Assembly: GCA_903907865.1 (NCBI GenBank) | Contig: CAIVPR010000008.1 | Span: 21,542-85,541, forward strand | Direction of reading: 5' to 3' | Origin: an uncultured Acidobacteriia bacterium | Lineage (GTDB): Bacteria > Acidobacteriota > Terriglobia > Bryobacterales > Bryobacteraceae | DNA: 64,000 nt | Shown here: in pieces, positions 16,335-25,829 of the stretch | How positions within the stretch are numbered: position 1 is the first letter of the stretch | How the letters are laid out: every line of letters starts with the position of its first letter | Program-made: the position numbers and the translations under genes | Notes under the pieces: generated by a model | Told to the model about the DNA's origin: nothing | What the model saw: the letters and a program-made list of their open reading frames with translations, nothing else | Databases searched by the model: none

Positions 16335-18302
16335 ATGAAATCCGCCCTCGCGCTCGTTTTCGCCGCATTCTGCTTCGCCGCCGCGCCGCTCTGGGCCCAG
16401 GCCCCGGTCCGCTACGAAATCTCCTTCCCGAACGCCGCCCACCACGAGGCGCATGTCCGAGCCACGTTCTCAGGCGTCAAGCAACCGGTGCTGGAGGTCG
16501 TGATGAGCCGCTCCTCGCCGGGTCGATACGCGCTGCACGAATTCGCCAAGAACGTCTACAGCGTCACTGCCACCGACGGCGAAGGCCACGAACTAGCGAC
16601 CGCCCGTGTTTCCCCGTCGCAGTGGAACGTCTCCGGCCACAAAGGCACCGTGGTGGTCGAGTACACCCTCTTCGGCGACCGCGCCGACGGAACTTACGAC
16701 GGCATCGACGCGACCCACGCCCACCTCAACATCCCCGCCACCTTCGCCTGGGCGCACGGCATGGACAAACTGCCTGTCAACTTCCGTTTCCTGCTGCCCG
16801 AGGGGTCGAAGTGGCAAATCGCGACCCAGTTGAAACCGGAGACTGACGGCAGCTACTCGGCCCCCAACGTCGACATGATGATGGACAGCCCCATCGAGAT
16901 CAGCGCGTTCGACCTGCAGGAATGGACGGTCGGGGGCAGTCCGTTCCGCCTCGCGATCCACCACACCGGGACCAAGGAGGAGTCGGCGGCCTTCGCGCGC
17001 ATGGCCCATGCGGTCGTCACCGAGGCCGAGGGCGTCTTCGGGGCTTTCCCGAAATACGACAACGGCAACTATACCTTCCTGATTGACTACCTGCCCTACG
17101 CTTCGCGCGACGGCATGGAGCACCGTGATTCCACCGTGATCGCCGGTGCCGGCAACCTGAAGACCGGCGCGACGCAACAGATCGGCACGGTGTCGCACGA
17201 ATTCTTCCACTCATGGAACGTGGAACGCATCCGCCCGAAGTCGCTGGAGCCCTTCGATTTTGAGAAGGCCAATATGTCCGGAGAGCTGTGGTTTGCCGAA
17301 GGCTTCACGAACTACTACGGGCCGCTGATCCTGAAACGTGTCGGCCTCTCCAGCGTGGACCGGTTCGCGACCACGATGGGCGCGGCGGTGAGCGCGGTGT
17401 TGACGGCTCCCGGTCGGCAGGTGTTCAACATCATCGACATGGCCCGCCAAGCCCCGTTCGTAGACGCCGCGACCGCCAACGACCCCGTCAACATCTCGAA
17501 CACGTTCATTTCCTACTACGTTTACGGGGAGGCGCTGGCGCTGGGCGTGGACCTTTCCATCCGCACGCAGTTCCCGGGCAAGAGCCTCGACGACTGGATG
17601 CGCCAGATGTGGCGGAACCACCCCGACGTCGCGAAACCCTACACGCTCACGGACCTGCAGACAGCGCTCACGCAGGTCACCAGCAAGGCGTTCGCGGAGG
17701 AGGTTTTCAGCCGCCATGTCTACGGCAAGGAGCCGATGGACTACGCCAAGCTGCTGGCCGCGGTCGGATTCGAACTGCGGAAGCATCCCGGGAACCACGC
17801 GTGGTTCGGCGTCGGTCGCTATGATGTGGGCGAAACCGGAATGTCGATCACGGGACCGGTGCTGCGCGATTCCCCCGCGTACACCGCGGGCCTCGACTTG
17901 GGCGACAAGATCAGCGAGTTCGACGGCAAGGCGCTGAAAACCGACGCGGACTACACCAAGTGGCTGGACGGCAAGAAGCCGGGCGACAAGGTCAAGCTGA
18001 AGGTGGAGACACGCGGCGGCAAGAAGGATGTGGAGGTCGCCCTAACCGAGAATCCCCAGTTGGAAGTGGTCCCGATGGAACAGGCCGGGAAGGTGCCGTC
18101 GTCGGAACAACTAGCCTTGCGCGGCCAGTGGCTGGCATCGAAGGCGGTGCACCCCCTGCCCGACGTGAAGAAGTATTGTCCCGTCTGCCAGCGCGCGCAT
18201 CCGTTCGAGTTCGAACACTGCCCGTACGACGGCAGCGACCTGGGGATTATCCCGGGCAAGGCCGATCCTCCAGCGGCTGCGGGGCGTCGGCGACGCAACT
18301 GA
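16335..18302 (+). CDS. Exported M61 family peptidase with PDZ domain
   Basis: This 655-residue protein has a signal peptide (ALVFAAFCFAAAPLWAQA), the beta-rich N-terminal domain of M61 glycyl aminopeptidases, the zinc motif H288-E-F-F-H292 followed by SWNVERIRP, and the distal Glu in ELWFAEGFTNYYG. A PDZ domain lies at about 510-590 (GPVLRDSPAYTAGLDLGDKI). Unusually, the C-terminus holds a small cysteine cluster (KYCPVCQRAHP and FEHCPYDG) that could bind metal. The start at 16335 is preceded by GCAGGAAC; the longer frame would add eight residues ahead of the signal peptide. It probably trims peptides in the periplasm. Confidence 0.93.
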   Translation: MKSALALVFAAFCFAAAPLWAQAPVRYEISFPNAAHHEAHVRATFSGVKQPVLEVVMSRSSPGRYALHEFAKNVYSVTATDGEGHELATARVSPSQWNVSGHKGTVVVEYTLFGDRADGTYDGIDATHAHLNIPATFAWAHGMDKLPVNFRFLLPEGSKWQIATQLKPETDGSYSAPNVDMMMDSPIEISAFDLQEWTVGGSPFRLAIHHTGTKEESAAFARMAHAVVTEAEGVFGAFPKYDNGNYTFLIDYLPYASRDGMEHRDSTVIAGAGNLKTGATQQIGTVSHEFFHSWNVERIRPKSLEPFDFEKANMSGELWFAEGFTNYYGPLILKRVGLSSVDRFATTMGAAVSAVLTAPGRQVFNIIDMARQAPFVDAATANDPVNISNTFISYYVYGEALALGVDLSIRTQFPGKSLDDWMRQMWRNHPDVAKPYTLTDLQTALTQVTSKAFAEEVFSRHVYGKEPMDYAKLLAAVGFELRKHPGNHAWFGVGRYDVGETGMSITGPVLRDSPAYTAGLDLGDKISEFDGKALKTDADYTKWLDGKKPGDKVKLKVETRGGKKDVEVALTENPQLEVVPMEQAGKVPSSEQLALRGQWLASKAVHPLPDVKKYCPVCQRAHPFEFEHCPYDGSDLGIIPGKADPPAAAGRRRRN

Positions 18303-18372
18303 TTGAACGTGCTGGGCTGAAACTACGGAGTTGCTGACGGCGGCATTCGGCACCGCGTCTCCTGGAGAACCG

Positions 18373-19407
18373 CTATTGCGCCGATGCGCGCATCCGCATC
18401 AGCAGCCCGTCCAGAGCGATGTTCTTCTGGATGTTGCGGCGAAGGAGCCCTGCGATCTCGTCCACGCCCTTGACCGCGTCCAGAATCCAGCGGCGGGAAA
18501 CTTTGGAGGCGAGGTCGGTCAGGTCGGGGCGCAGGTCGAAATTGCGGATTGCCTTACCACCCTCGCGTAACACCGTGATATCGCGCAGCAGGTCGTAGAG
18601 CAGCATCAGGTAGAGCTCCAGCTTCTCGCTCTTACTGCGGCCGAGGCCCTCGGAGATCGGTAGCCAGGTCCCGAAGGACGCGGTGCCGGCCCCGGTGCGG
18701 ATCAGCGCCAGCATGGCGGCGCGGCGCTTCTGGAAGACTTCGATATCCAACGACGCGGCCACGCCCGGGCTCCCGCCCGAAAGCGCAATGCGTCGCTCCG
18801 GGTTGTCGAGCTTCTTGGCTGCGGCGAAGGCGCGCATATCCTCGTCGTTCAGCGGGGAAAAGTTTAGGACGACAGAGCGCGACCGGATGGTCGGCAGCAG
18901 ATCGTAAACGTTGGATGCCGTCAGAATGATGACGAGGTGGTCGGGCGGCTCCTCCAGCGTCTTCAGCAGGGAGTTGGCGGCGTGCTCGCCAGCGCGGTCG
19001 GCTTGGTCGATCAGAAACACGCGCCGTGCACCCTTGAGTGGCTTGAATTGGGCGCGCTCCTTGAAGAGACGCATCTGCGGGATGCCGATCTGGCGCAGTG
19101 GACCGTCGGGCGGGAATGTCAGAAAATCGGAGTGCGAGGCGAAGACCAGCGGGTCGTCGTTGCGCTTGTCCGCCGGGAGCTTTTCGCGGGCCGTGATGGC
19201 GGAGGCGTTTTCGGGAAGGCTGAGGTCGTCCCGCTCGATGCGGTGGTCGGCATCGCCGAGGACGCGCGCGGCGAACCGCCGGGCCAAGGTGGCTTTCCCG
19301 AGACCCTCGATTCCAGCGAACAGCAGCGTCTGCGGGATGCGCTCCCGCTGGATCATCCCCGCGAGGGCGGTCTGGACGTGCCGATTGCCCCAGTAATTCT
19401 CAAACAT
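18373..19407 (-). CDS. holB: DNA polymerase III delta-prime-like clamp-loader subunit
   Basis: This 344-residue AAA+ protein begins MFENYWGNRHVQTALAGMIQ, then has a Walker A-like GIEGLGKATLARR, the Walker B-region VFLIDQADRAGEHAANSLLK with the EEPPDH block, and the sensor-like TIRSRSVVLNF. It is the rigid stator subunit of the sliding-clamp loader. The zinc-binding cysteines of many clamp-loader subunits are absent. The ATG at 19407 overlaps the last 8 bases of tmk, a widespread tmk-holB arrangement. A longer frame reaching 19467 overlaps tmk more deeply and is less likely. Confidence 0.92.
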   Translation of the reverse strand: MFENYWGNRHVQTALAGMIQRERIPQTLLFAGIEGLGKATLARRFAARVLGDADHRIERDDLSLPENASAITAREKLPADKRNDDPLVFASHSDFLTFPPDGPLRQIGIPQMRLFKERAQFKPLKGARRVFLIDQADRAGEHAANSLLKTLEEPPDHLVIILTASNVYDLLPTIRSRSVVLNFSPLNDEDMRAFAAAKKLDNPERRIALSGGSPGVAASLDIEVFQKRRAAMLALIRTGAGTASFGTWLPISEGLGRSKSEKLELYLMLLYDLLRDITVLREGGKAIRNFDLRPDLTDLASKVSRRWILDAVKGVDEIAGLLRRNIQKNIALDGLLMRMRASAQ

Positions 19408-20035
19408 GCGCGGCCAACGCCTCCCAAACCCGTTCCGCGACCGTGGCAACGGGCGCGCGTCCGTCAATCACAAGGAACCGCGGCGAATCGGCGGCAGCAA
19501 TTTCCAAGTAGCCGCGCCGGACATTGGAATGGAACTCCGAGCCCTCCTCGTCGATCCTGGATTCTTCCGGCCCCGTCCGCTGGTTCCGTTTCTTGGCCCG
19601 CGCCATGCTGGTTTCGATGTCGATATCGATCAACACGGTGCAATCGGGCTTCAACCCTTGGCAGGCGACGCGGTCCAGATCGTGCACGATCCCGGCGCTC
19701 AGCCCGCGGCCGTATCCCTGGTATGCGAGGGTGGAATCGGTAAAGCGGTCGCAGAGCACCAAGTGTCCCGCCGCGAGCGCCGGACGGATGACTTCCTCCA
19801 CATTCTGCGCCCTGCTGGCGAAGTAGAGCAGCAACTCGGTGCGGGGGTGGATGGCGGTGTTGGCGGGGTCGAGCAGGATCTTGCGGATTTGGCGACCGGT
19901 CTCGGTACCGCCCGGTTCCACGGTCTCCACGACTTCCCGGCCCGCCTCGCGGAGTCTGGCCGCGAGGATGCGCAGTTGCGTAGTCTTGCCACAACCGTCG
20001 ATGCCTTCGAATGTGATGAATCGGCCTTGAGCCAT
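19400..20035 (-). CDS. tmk: Thymidylate kinase
   Basis: This 211-residue enzyme phosphorylates dTMP to dTDP. It has the P-loop TFEGIDGCGKTTQLR, the DR(Y/F) block CDRFTDSTLAYQGYGRGL and the LID segment RAKKRNQRTGPEESR. The P-loop lacks an extra arginine and the LID is basic, as in the E. coli-type enzyme. It is the fourth gene of the RND-adaptor-GNAT-tmk-holB run, 3 bases after the GNAT stop codon, and overlaps holB. Confidence 0.97.
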   Translation of the reverse strand: MAQGRFITFEGIDGCGKTTQLRILAARLREAGREVVETVEPGGTETGRQIRKILLDPANTAIHPRTELLLYFASRAQNVEEVIRPALAAGHLVLCDRFTDSTLAYQGYGRGLSAGIVHDLDRVACQGLKPDCTVLIDIDIETSMARAKKRNQRTGPEESRIDEEGSEFHSNVRRGYLEIAAADSPRFLVIDGRAPVATVAERVWEALAAHV

Positions 20036-20038
20036 GAA

Positions 20039-20698
20039 TTACAATTTTCGCAGAGGCGTCAACTGGTTGCCGTCGACATCGAAATTGACCGGATCCAGCC
20101 ACCGCTCGAACCGGGCCTTCAGCTCCGGCCACTCGGAATCGAGGATCGAAAACCACGCCGTATCCCGGTTCTGGCCCTTGATGATCATGTGCTGGCGGAA
20201 GATCCCCTCGAACTGGAACCCATATCGGAGGGCTGCACGGCGCGAGGGCTCGTTGAGCGCGTTGCACTTCCACTCATAGCGCCGGTAGCCGAGATCGTCG
20301 AAGGCGTGCCGCATCATCAGGTACATCGCCTCGGTGCCCTTGCGGGACCGCTGGAGTTGCGGGCCAAACATGATCGAGCCGACCTCGATCACACGATGCT
20401 TGGGGTCGATCCTGAGGAACGACGCGTGCCCAAGGGCCTCGCCGGTCTCCGCGTCGACGATGGCGGAGAAAAGGGGGTCCTCCGACTCGGCCTTGGTGGA
20501 CAAACTGGCGTCAAACGCTTCGCGATCAGGATATGGGCCGTCCGGCATCCATTGCCAGAGGTCGGCGTTTGCATGACCTCCCGCTGCCTTCCAGATGCCG
20601 TCGCCGTGACGGCCCGGATCCAGCGGCTCCAACACCACATAGCGACCTGCCAAGCGTTGGCGCTGCGGTCGAAGTGCGGGCTCGCCCGAAAGGCTCAA
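20039..20698 (-). CDS. GNAT acetyltransferase of the RimJ/RimL type
   Basis: The protein has 219 residues with the RimL-like layout: LAGRYVVLEPLDPGRHGDGI at the start, GHASFLRIDPKHRVIEVGSI and SRKGTEAMYLMMRHAFDDLG for acetyl-CoA binding, and CNALNEPSRRAALRYGFQFE as the last strand and helix. Relatives modify the N-terminus of small proteins or aminoglycoside-like molecules. The start codon is TTG at 20698, overlapping the stop of the adaptor gene (TTGA), so translation is probably coupled. There is no ATG alternative that keeps the first strand. Confidence 0.9.
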   Translation of the reverse strand: MSLSGEPALRPQRQRLAGRYVVLEPLDPGRHGDGIWKAAGGHANADLWQWMPDGPYPDREAFDASLSTKAESEDPLFSAIVDAETGEALGHASFLRIDPKHRVIEVGSIMFGPQLQRSRKGTEAMYLMMRHAFDDLGYRRYEWKCNALNEPSRRAALRYGFQFEGIFRQHMIIKGQNRDTAWFSILDSEWPELKARFERWLDPVNFDVDGNQLTPLRKL

Positions 20699-22065
20699 CC
20701 GCGGCCCCTTCCTGAAGCAGGAGCCTCGCCCTTGATCTCAACCGGCTTTACCTTGGTCTTCTCCTGGACGCCGTCGCCAGGATTCGCCACCAGTTCGTCG
20801 CCCACCTGCAGGTTGCCGGTGATCACCTCCATGGTCTCGCCGAAATCGCGGCCCAACACCAACTTTTCGTAGTGGATCGTGCGGTCGGGCATGACCTTCG
20901 CCACCTGCGGACCGTCGGCCCGGATCACCAGCGTGTCGGCACGGATCAGCAGGGGCGGCTCGCGGCGGGCCATTTTGAACGACACCTGCGCGTACATGCC
21001 GGGCAGAAGCAGCCCAGCCTGGTTGTCCAGTTGGATTTCGGCCAGCAGGGTGCGGCTGGCGGGGTCGAGCGCGTCGGAGGTATGGGTGATGGTACCTTCA
21101 AACTTCCTGGACGGGAGGTCCGGGATGGTCAAAGTCGCCTTGACGCCCACCTTCATGTTGGAAGCCTCGGATTGCGGCACGTTGATGTAGGTGCGGACTC
21201 GGTTGGTCTGGGCGATGCGGAACATCAGCGTGCTGCCCTCGTTCACCAGTGCACCGGAATCGACATTGCGTAGTGTGATCACGCCCGCGAAAGGAGCTGT
21301 GACCTTGCGGTGGCCGTCGATCTCATTCAGCCGCGCCACATTGGCGGCCGCCGCATTGATGTTGCTCTTGGCCGCCATCACGGCCTTTTCGAGCGCCAGC
21401 ACGTTGGCCTTTTGAGCCTCCCACTGCGCCTGGAAGTTGTCGTTGTCCTGTTTGGCGACGGCTCCGCGCTTCACCAAGCTGGCGTACCGCTCCGCCGTCG
21501 TGCCCGCCAGCTGGGCGTTCGCCCGGCCCTGCTGCAGCGAGGCGTTGGACTGTTCCAGCAGCGCGTTGGCCTGTTCAACGGCTGCTTGCGCCTGTTGCAA
21601 TTGCTGGGTGAGTTCCGGAGCCTCGATCTCGGCGACCAGTTGGCCTTCCTTGACGTGGTCGCCGATATCGACGTAGCGCTTCTTGAGGTAGCCGGTGGCT
21701 CGCGCCAGGATTGGGGCCTCGGTGACGGCTTGGATGTTGCCCGCCAGCACGAGATTGGTCACCCCCGGCGCCTTCACGACCCTGGCGACGGTAACCGTAA
21801 GATCGGTCTTGCCTTCATCAACGGCCGCCTTGACCAAGTCCGCCTGGCGTTTGGACTGCGGCAGGTAGCCGACAAAGAACAGAGCAACGAAGATGCCCAC
21901 CGCCACAAGGGCAAGGAAGAATACAATGCCGGTCGATGCCTTGCGGGGTCTTGCCGCGCCGTGCCCGCCCCCTTGGTGCAGTTGTCGTTCCTGATCGGCG
22001 ACCTTGCGGCGAAGCTGTTCGATCTCGGCCCGCAGACTGTCTTCTCTTTGTTCCACGTCTTGCAT
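20695..22065 (-). CDS. RND efflux periplasmic adaptor (HlyD/AcrA family)
   Basis: This 456-residue membrane-fusion protein has a cytoplasmic N-terminal coil (EDSLRAEIEQLRRKVADQ), one transmembrane anchor at about 46-68 (GIVFFLALVAVGIFVALFFV), a lipoyl half-motif (GYLKKRYVDIGDHVKEGQLV), a long coiled-coil hairpin (about 150-225), the second lipoyl half (GHRKVTAPFAGVITLRNVDS) and a beta-barrel region. It links the inner-membrane pump to an outer-membrane channel. The cytosolic coil before the anchor is longer than usual. A gap of 1 base separates it from the pump gene upstream. Confidence 0.93.
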   Translation of the reverse strand: MQDVEQREDSLRAEIEQLRRKVADQERQLHQGGGHGAARPRKASTGIVFFLALVAVGIFVALFFVGYLPQSKRQADLVKAAVDEGKTDLTVTVARVVKAPGVTNLVLAGNIQAVTEAPILARATGYLKKRYVDIGDHVKEGQLVAEIEAPELTQQLQQAQAAVEQANALLEQSNASLQQGRANAQLAGTTAERYASLVKRGAVAKQDNDNFQAQWEAQKANVLALEKAVMAAKSNINAAAANVARLNEIDGHRKVTAPFAGVITLRNVDSGALVNEGSTLMFRIAQTNRVRTYINVPQSEASNMKVGVKATLTIPDLPSRKFEGTITHTSDALDPASRTLLAEIQLDNQAGLLLPGMYAQVSFKMARREPPLLIRADTLVIRADGPQVAKVMPDRTIHYEKLVLGRDFGETMEVITGNLQVGDELVANPGDGVQEKTKVKPVEIKGEAPASGRGRG

Positions 22066-22066
22066 T

Positions 22067-25000
22067 TTAGGCGTTGCCTTCCGTCAAGTAGACGCTCACG
22101 TCCTCGTTTTCCTCTTCGATCAGCTTTTCGTCGAAGTCCACGGGGGGCTTCTTTCGGAGGAGGCTGTAGGTCACCGGAACGGCGAACAAGGTAGTGAACG
22201 TCGCAAATGCCAAGCCGCCGATGACGGCGCGTCCGAGCGGCGCGTTCTGCTCGCCGCCCTCGCCGAAACCGAGCGCCATGGGCAACATGCCGATCATCAT
22301 GGCCGACGCCGTCATCAGCACGGGGCGGATGCGGGTATTGCCCGCGGCGAGCGCCGCCTGACGTTGGTTCATGCCTTCCAAACGCTGGTCGTTGGCGAAC
22401 ACGACCATCAGGATGCTGTTTGCGGTGGCCACGCCGATGCACATGATCGACCCCATCAGCGACGGCACGCTGAAGCTGGTCTGGGTAACAAAGAGGATCC
22501 ACACGATGCCGGCAAGAGCGCCCGGCAGCGCCATCAGGATGATGAAGGGGTCCAGCCACGATTGAAAATTCAAAGCCATCAGGAAGTAGACCAGCAGGAT
22601 GGCGAAGATCAGGCCGAGCCCGAGGCGGTAGAACGAGTTCTGCATCGTCGCCACCTGTCCCCGGAGTTCAAGGGTGACACCCTTGCCGAGCTTGGGAGTT
22701 TCCTCGTCCACGATCTTCTGCACCGCGGCACCGACGCGGCCCAAGTCCTGACGGTCAATGTTGGCATAAACATCGAACACCGGCTGGACATTGTAGTGGT
22801 TGATGATTTGGGGGGACACGCCCCGCCTGGTCACGGCGAGGTTGGACAAATACTGGGTGGTGCCGAGATTGACCATCCCCGTGTTGCCGTAAGCGGCAGT
22901 GGCTTGGCTGGGGCTGGTGCCGACTGCCGACACGCTGCCGCTGGGCGAGTCCGCCGAGCGGGAGGTGAAGGCAGTGACTGGCGCGATCGGAGAGCGCATC
23001 AGCCGGTCCAGCGAGTTCATGCGTCGCTGCGGGGTCTGAACGGAAACTTGGTAATTGATGCCGGTGGCCCAGTTTAGCCACTGGGTGGGCGCGATTTGGC
23101 CGCTGCCCGAGAGCGAAATCAGCAGGCTGTTGGAGACATCCCGCTGCGTCAGCCCGACTTGGCCAGCCTTCTCCCGGTCCACGTCGATGTCGATCTCGGG
23201 GTACTCCATCACTTGGTGGATGTGGACGTCGGCCGCACCCGGGATGCGGGCGATCTTCTTTTCCAGCTGCTTGGCGAGCGCGTAGCCGGTCTGCATGTTG
23301 CGACCGCCAATTTGCAGGTCGATCGGGGCGGGCAGACCAAAATTCAGGATCTGGCTGGTGATGTTGGCTGCCTCGAAGAAGAATGTCACGTCGGGGAACG
23401 ATTCGGCCAGGTGCTTGCGCAGCCGGACCGTGTACTCGCCTGTGCCCGCCTTGTGCTCGGACTTTAGGGAGATGAGGATATCGCCGTCGCCGGGTCCGAT
23501 GGTCGGATTGTCGCCAAACGCCAAGTTGTAGCCGCCAGCGGGCAAACCGGTGTTGTCGATGATGGTTTCCAGTTCGGCGGGCGGGATCACGTTGCGGATT
23601 TCGCGCTCGATGCGGGCGAAGTAAAGTTCCGTTTCTTCGAGACGCGTGCCGGGCGGGGTGCGCGCGTGTAGGCGGAGTTGGCCGGAATCGACGGTCGGAA
23701 AGAAGTCTTGCCCTATGAAGGCGATCAGTCCGAGGGAGGCGAACGAGAACACCATGAAGCCGGTCAGAACAGTCTTCGAATGGTCGAGGGCCCAGTCCAG
23801 CAGAGACGTGTAGAACGCCCGCAACTTCTCGAACTGGTTGTTGAAGGCGTAGTGCATGGCCCAGATCAGGCCCTTGCCGCCAGCCGATTCGCCGTGCTGC
23901 CCTTGAATATAGAGCTTCATCTCCGACCGCAGCATGTAGTGCGCCATGTTGGGCACGATGGTGCGGGAGAGGAAGTAGGACGCGAGCATCGCGAACACGA
24001 CGGCCATCGCGAGCGGGGTGAAGAGGAAGCGGGCGGCACCGGTGAGCAGGAGCACCGGCACGAAAACGATGCAAATGCAGAGGGTGGAGATGAACGCCGG
24101 GGCCGCGATCTGCTGCGCACCGTCGAGAATCGCCCGCACGAGCGGCTTCTTCATCGCCATGTTGCGGTGGATATTTTCGATTTCGACCGTGGCGTCGTCT
24201 ACCAGGATACCGACCGCCAGTGCCAACCCGCCCAGCGTCATCACGTTGATGGTCTGTCCGGCCAGGCTCATGCAGATGATGGAGACAAGGATCGACAGCG
24301 GGATCGAAATGCAGACGATCACCGTGCTACGCCAACTGCCGAGGAACATCAGGATCATTAGGCCGGTCAGGCCCGCGGCGATGATCGCCTCGCGCAGCAC
24401 CCCTTCGATGGAGGCGCGGACGAATATGGATTGGTCGGCCAGGAGTCGGACTTCCAGTTCCGGGGGCAAACTGGCGACGATCTTGGGCAGCGCCTTCTTG
24501 ACGCCGTTGACGATATCGATGGTGGAGGCACGACCGTTGCGGAGGATGGTCATCAGCGCGCCGCGAGTACCGTCGACACGCACCATGCTGGTCTGCACGC
24601 CGGAGCCGTCGTGGACGTTGGCGACATCCTTCATGTAGACCACGGCCCCGTTTACCATCTTGACCGGCAGACGGTTGAGGTCGTCCAGCATCCGCGGACT
24701 GCTGTTCATGCGGATGTTGTAGTCCTTCTCCCCGAATTTCGCAGTACCGGCGGGGAGGATCAGGTTCTGGAGGTTGAGGGCGGTGGAGACGTCACTGGCC
24801 GAAACGTTGTTGGCATACATGGCCTCGGGATCGAGGTCGACCACGACCTGGGCGAACTTGCCGCCCGACGGTGCCGGGATCGTGGTGCCCTGGATGGTGG
24901 CCAAGCCAACGCGGATGAAGTTGGAGCCGTAGTTGAAAAGCTGCTGTTCGCTGAGCGTCTTGCTGCCGAGTCCGAGTTGGAGCACCGGGACGCTGGCCGC

Positions 25001-25399
25001 ATCATATTTCACGACGTTGGGCGGGAACATGCCCGGCGGCATCATGCGGAGGGCCGATTGCGAGACTGAAACCACCTGGGCCTGCGCCAGTTCCACGCGC
25101 GCCCCCGGCTGCAGGAAGAGCTTGATGATGGCGACACCGTTGTAGGACTGGGACTCGATGTGCTCGATGTCGTTGACGTTGGAGGAAACCTGGCGTTCGA
25201 AGGTGGTGACGACGCGGTTGGCCATTTCCTCGGTGGAGAGGCCGCCGTATTGGAAGATGACGCTGAGGATGGGGAGGTCGATGGCGGGGAAGATGTCCAC
25301 CGGCATGGTGCTCGCGGCGATGCCGCCCATCAGGGTGATGAGCAGGGACATGATCACGAACGTGTAGGGCCGCCGGAGGGCGAGTCGGACTATCCACAT
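22067..25399 (-). CDS. RND multidrug efflux transporter (HAE1/AcrB-like)
   Basis: This 1110-residue inner-membrane pump has an N-terminal TM1 (RRPYTFVIMSLLITLMGGI), the TM4 motif VGILVDDATVEIENIHRN with two proton-relay aspartates, and a second large periplasmic loop after TM7 with DFFPTVDSGQLRLHARTPPG. Internal duplication into two six-helix halves is visible. It exports drugs or lipophilic compounds with proton uptake, or could act on metabolites. No TolC-like outer-membrane channel gene is adjacent. The longer C-terminal tail (KLIEEENEDVSVYLTEG) is acidic. It is the first gene of a five-gene minus-strand operon. Confidence 0.95.
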   Translation of the reverse strand: MWIVRLALRRPYTFVIMSLLITLMGGIAASTMPVDIFPAIDLPILSVIFQYGGLSTEEMANRVVTTFERQVSSNVNDIEHIESQSYNGVAIIKLFLQPGARVELAQAQVVSVSQSALRMMPPGMFPPNVVKYDAASVPVLQLGLGSKTLSEQQLFNYGSNFIRVGLATIQGTTIPAPSGGKFAQVVVDLDPEAMYANNVSASDVSTALNLQNLILPAGTAKFGEKDYNIRMNSSPRMLDDLNRLPVKMVNGAVVYMKDVANVHDGSGVQTSMVRVDGTRGALMTILRNGRASTIDIVNGVKKALPKIVASLPPELEVRLLADQSIFVRASIEGVLREAIIAAGLTGLMILMFLGSWRSTVIVCISIPLSILVSIICMSLAGQTINVMTLGGLALAVGILVDDATVEIENIHRNMAMKKPLVRAILDGAQQIAAPAFISTLCICIVFVPVLLLTGAARFLFTPLAMAVVFAMLASYFLSRTIVPNMAHYMLRSEMKLYIQGQHGESAGGKGLIWAMHYAFNNQFEKLRAFYTSLLDWALDHSKTVLTGFMVFSFASLGLIAFIGQDFFPTVDSGQLRLHARTPPGTRLEETELYFARIEREIRNVIPPAELETIIDNTGLPAGGYNLAFGDNPTIGPGDGDILISLKSEHKAGTGEYTVRLRKHLAESFPDVTFFFEAANITSQILNFGLPAPIDLQIGGRNMQTGYALAKQLEKKIARIPGAADVHIHQVMEYPEIDIDVDREKAGQVGLTQRDVSNSLLISLSGSGQIAPTQWLNWATGINYQVSVQTPQRRMNSLDRLMRSPIAPVTAFTSRSADSPSGSVSAVGTSPSQATAAYGNTGMVNLGTTQYLSNLAVTRRGVSPQIINHYNVQPVFDVYANIDRQDLGRVGAAVQKIVDEETPKLGKGVTLELRGQVATMQNSFYRLGLGLIFAILLVYFLMALNFQSWLDPFIILMALPGALAGIVWILFVTQTSFSVPSLMGSIMCIGVATANSILMVVFANDQRLEGMNQRQAALAAGNTRIRPVLMTASAMMIGMLPMALGFGEGGEQNAPLGRAVIGGLAFATFTTLFAVPVTYSLLRKKPPVDFDEKLIEEENEDVSVYLTEGNA

Positions 25400-25472
25400 A
25401 GGACTGGGCTGTTTCGCACGGTTGCCACTTTTCGGTGGAGATGAAGAACTGACGTAATTTTAGCGCGGGGGA

Positions 25473-25826
25473 TTACATGGGCGGGCGGAAAGGGCTCAGT
25501 CGATCAGCGTGGCCAGCTTCTCGAGGAACCTCGTCCATGACGAACGGGGGAACACGTTCAATGAAACTGGCATTTCGGGCACGCAAGTCCAGCGTTCTTA
25601 CTTGGTTGCAGAGGACAACACCTTGGGTCCGGGTACCGGCACCAGCCAAGGGGACAGCGAAACCGGTGTTGCGGGCAAAAGCACCGCCTTGGGTGATCGG
25701 ACAAATCAGGGGAGTGCCCAGCAGGTTGAAGACCCTTGGGGAGACGATCAAGACATACCGCGAACCGGCCTGCTCCCGGCCCAATGTCGGGCTGAGGTCA
25801 ACGTGGTGGATTTCGCCCCGCTGCAC
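25473..25826 (-). CDS. MazF/PemK-type toxin with shifted C-terminus
   Basis: This 117-residue protein begins with GTG at 25826: QRGEIHHVDLSPTLG, then YVLIVSP, PLICPITQGG and VVLCNQVRTLDL, the full MazF fold of an mRNA interferase. The last part reads DEVPREAGHADRL. If one base near 25526 is removed, the same DNA gives DEVLEKLATLID and a stop at 25496, the normal MazF ending. The gene therefore seems to carry a +1 frameshift that only alters the terminal helix; it could still be active. The antitoxin gene ends 3 bases upstream. Confidence 0.88.
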   Translation of the reverse strand: MQRGEIHHVDLSPTLGREQAGSRYVLIVSPRVFNLLGTPLICPITQGGAFARNTGFAVPLAGAGTRTQGVVLCNQVRTLDLRARNASFIERVPPFVMDEVPREAGHADRLSPFRPPM

Positions 25827-25829
25827 TTG

